NCBI RefSeq assembly: GCF_000374465.1
Contig: NZ_KB894533.1
Coordinates: 79,231 to 143,230, forward strand
Length of the DNA: 64,000 bases
Source of the DNA: Ahrensia kielensis DSM 5890
Lineage (GTDB): Bacteria; Pseudomonadota; Alphaproteobacteria; Rhizobiales; Rhizobiaceae
Direction of reading: 5' to 3'
This document shows positions 63,564 to 64,000 of this stretch, piece by piece; position 1 is the stretch's first letter; each line of letters opens with the position of its first letter. A program made the position numbers and the translations under genes. The notes beneath the pieces were generated by a model. The model was not told where the DNA came from, ran no database searches, and worked only from the letters and a program-made list of their open reading frames with translations.

Positions 63564-64000
63564 ATGGACATACAATTTATTAAATCGACTGACGCAGATC
63601 ACCTCATGAATTGGCAGATGATCTGTGATGCAATCATAGCAGGCCACAAATTGCCTAAGGCGACACTTGGCGATCAGTTTTTGGACTGCGGCAACAAAAC
63701 CCTTCTTTCACGCGCTGCGGCCATTCAAGGACTTGGCCAAGGCGTCAAATCAGTTACCGTCAGTCCTGATAACCCGCAGCGCAATTTGCCAACTGTGCAG
63801 GGCGCTATGTTGATCTTTGACGATGAGACCGGCACACCCAAGGCGATGATTGAAAGCGATATTGTCACCAAGTGGAAAACAGCTGGCGATAGCGTTTTGG
63901 GTGCAAAACTATTGGCAAATCCAGAGCCTGAAAACCTATTGATTGTGGGCGCTGGAACCGTTGGCGATAATCTTATTGATGCTTACCGCGCCATTTTTCC
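63564..64000 (+). CDS. Ornithine cyclodeaminase/mu-crystallin family protein, N-terminal part (cut by window edge)
   Basis: About 145 residues visible, starting MDIQFIKSTDADHLMNWQMICDAII. SRAAAIQGLGQGVKSVTV, then GAMLIFDDETGTPKAMIESDIVTKWKTAGDSVLGAKLLA and LIVGAGTVGDNLIDAYR, the NAD-binding fold. This is the OCD/Mu-crystallin family, with members acting as ornithine cyclodeaminase, alanine dehydrogenase or proline-related reductases. The end lies past base 64000. The start is a guess; the ribosome site is weak. Confidence 0.88.
   Translation, partial: MDIQFIKSTDADHLMNWQMICDAIIAGHKLPKATLGDQFLDCGNKTLLSRAAAIQGLGQGVKSVTVSPDNPQRNLPTVQGAMLIFDDETGTPKAMIESDIVTKWKTAGDSVLGAKLLANPEPENLLIVGAGTVGDNLIDAYRAIF

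Overview
The window comes from a moderate-GC alphaproteobacterium, most likely of the Rhizobiales/Hyphomicrobiales. This rests on recognisable gene neighbourhoods (aroB-aroK-small membrane protein-xerD-accA; DUF4167-prmC-prfA-ptsP-lysC-ubiG; DUF1178-nitrilase-grxC-comF; mutT-GNAT-argJ-parvulin-secA), on a SAM-II riboswitch in front of metA, and on the DUF4167 and DctB/DctD families. No phage, plasmid, CRISPR or insertion-sequence signature is visible. It reads as ordinary chromosome with a few accessory transport and regulatory islands. The genus cannot be fixed from the sequence alone.

Layout. 1-7.3 kb: shikimate genes (aroB cut by the window edge, aroK), a small membrane protein, xerD, accA, a lipoprotein L,D-transpeptidase, tusA, a D,D-carboxypeptidase and an M20 amidohydrolase. 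7.3-10 kb: tRNA-Arg(CCT), an orphan MurF-like ligase and an NADP-dependent oxidoreductase. 10-17 kb: a DctB/DctD-type two-component system followed by a TAXI-family TRAP transporter (binding protein plus fused permease). The same dyad, CTGCGG-N4-CCGCAG, lies before both units, and the regulator lacks the GAFTGA loop needed for sigma-54 contact. 17-22.2 kb: a complete branched-chain-amino-acid-type ABC importer (binding protein, livG, livF, livH, livM). 22.3-28.8 kb, minus strand: apbC/mrp, a GNAT gene coupled to metA under a SAM-II riboswitch, a 3-hydroxyacyl-CoA dehydrogenase and two tandem paralogous L,D-transpeptidases.

28.9-38.7 kb is a minus-strand housekeeping block: clpB, a CsbD stress protein, a low-complexity DUF4167 protein, prmC-prfA (methylase and its release-factor substrate), ptsP (nitrogen PTS enzyme I) and lysC. 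38.9-47 kb holds ubiG, DUF1178, a nitrilase-family amidase, glutaredoxin, comF, an NDUFAF5-like methyltransferase with a degraded SAM loop, a lone 55-residue Flp pilin, a conserved small membrane protein, mutT, GNAT, argJ and a periplasmic parvulin. 47.2-54.6 kb: secA, a polysaccharide flippase with a CelD/FemAB-like acyltransferase, and an acyl-CoA synthetase. 54.7-64 kb: a PAS-GGDEF-EAL protein, an Lrp regulator before a fused indolepyruvate oxidoreductase, a small membrane protein, a flavodoxin-like quinone reductase with a divergent LysR regulator, and the start of an ornithine cyclodeaminase-family gene.

Themes. Cell-wall remodelling recurs (three YkuD enzymes, one D,D-carboxypeptidase, one extra Mur ligase). 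Uptake and use of organic and amino acids recurs too (TAXI, Liv, Lrp/indolepyruvate oxidoreductase, ornithine cyclodeaminase). The most notable candidate for an undescribed system is the DctBD-like pair apparently devoted to a TAXI transporter through a shared operator and a sigma-54-independent activator. Where I moved a start codon inside a longer open frame, the reason is in the entry.
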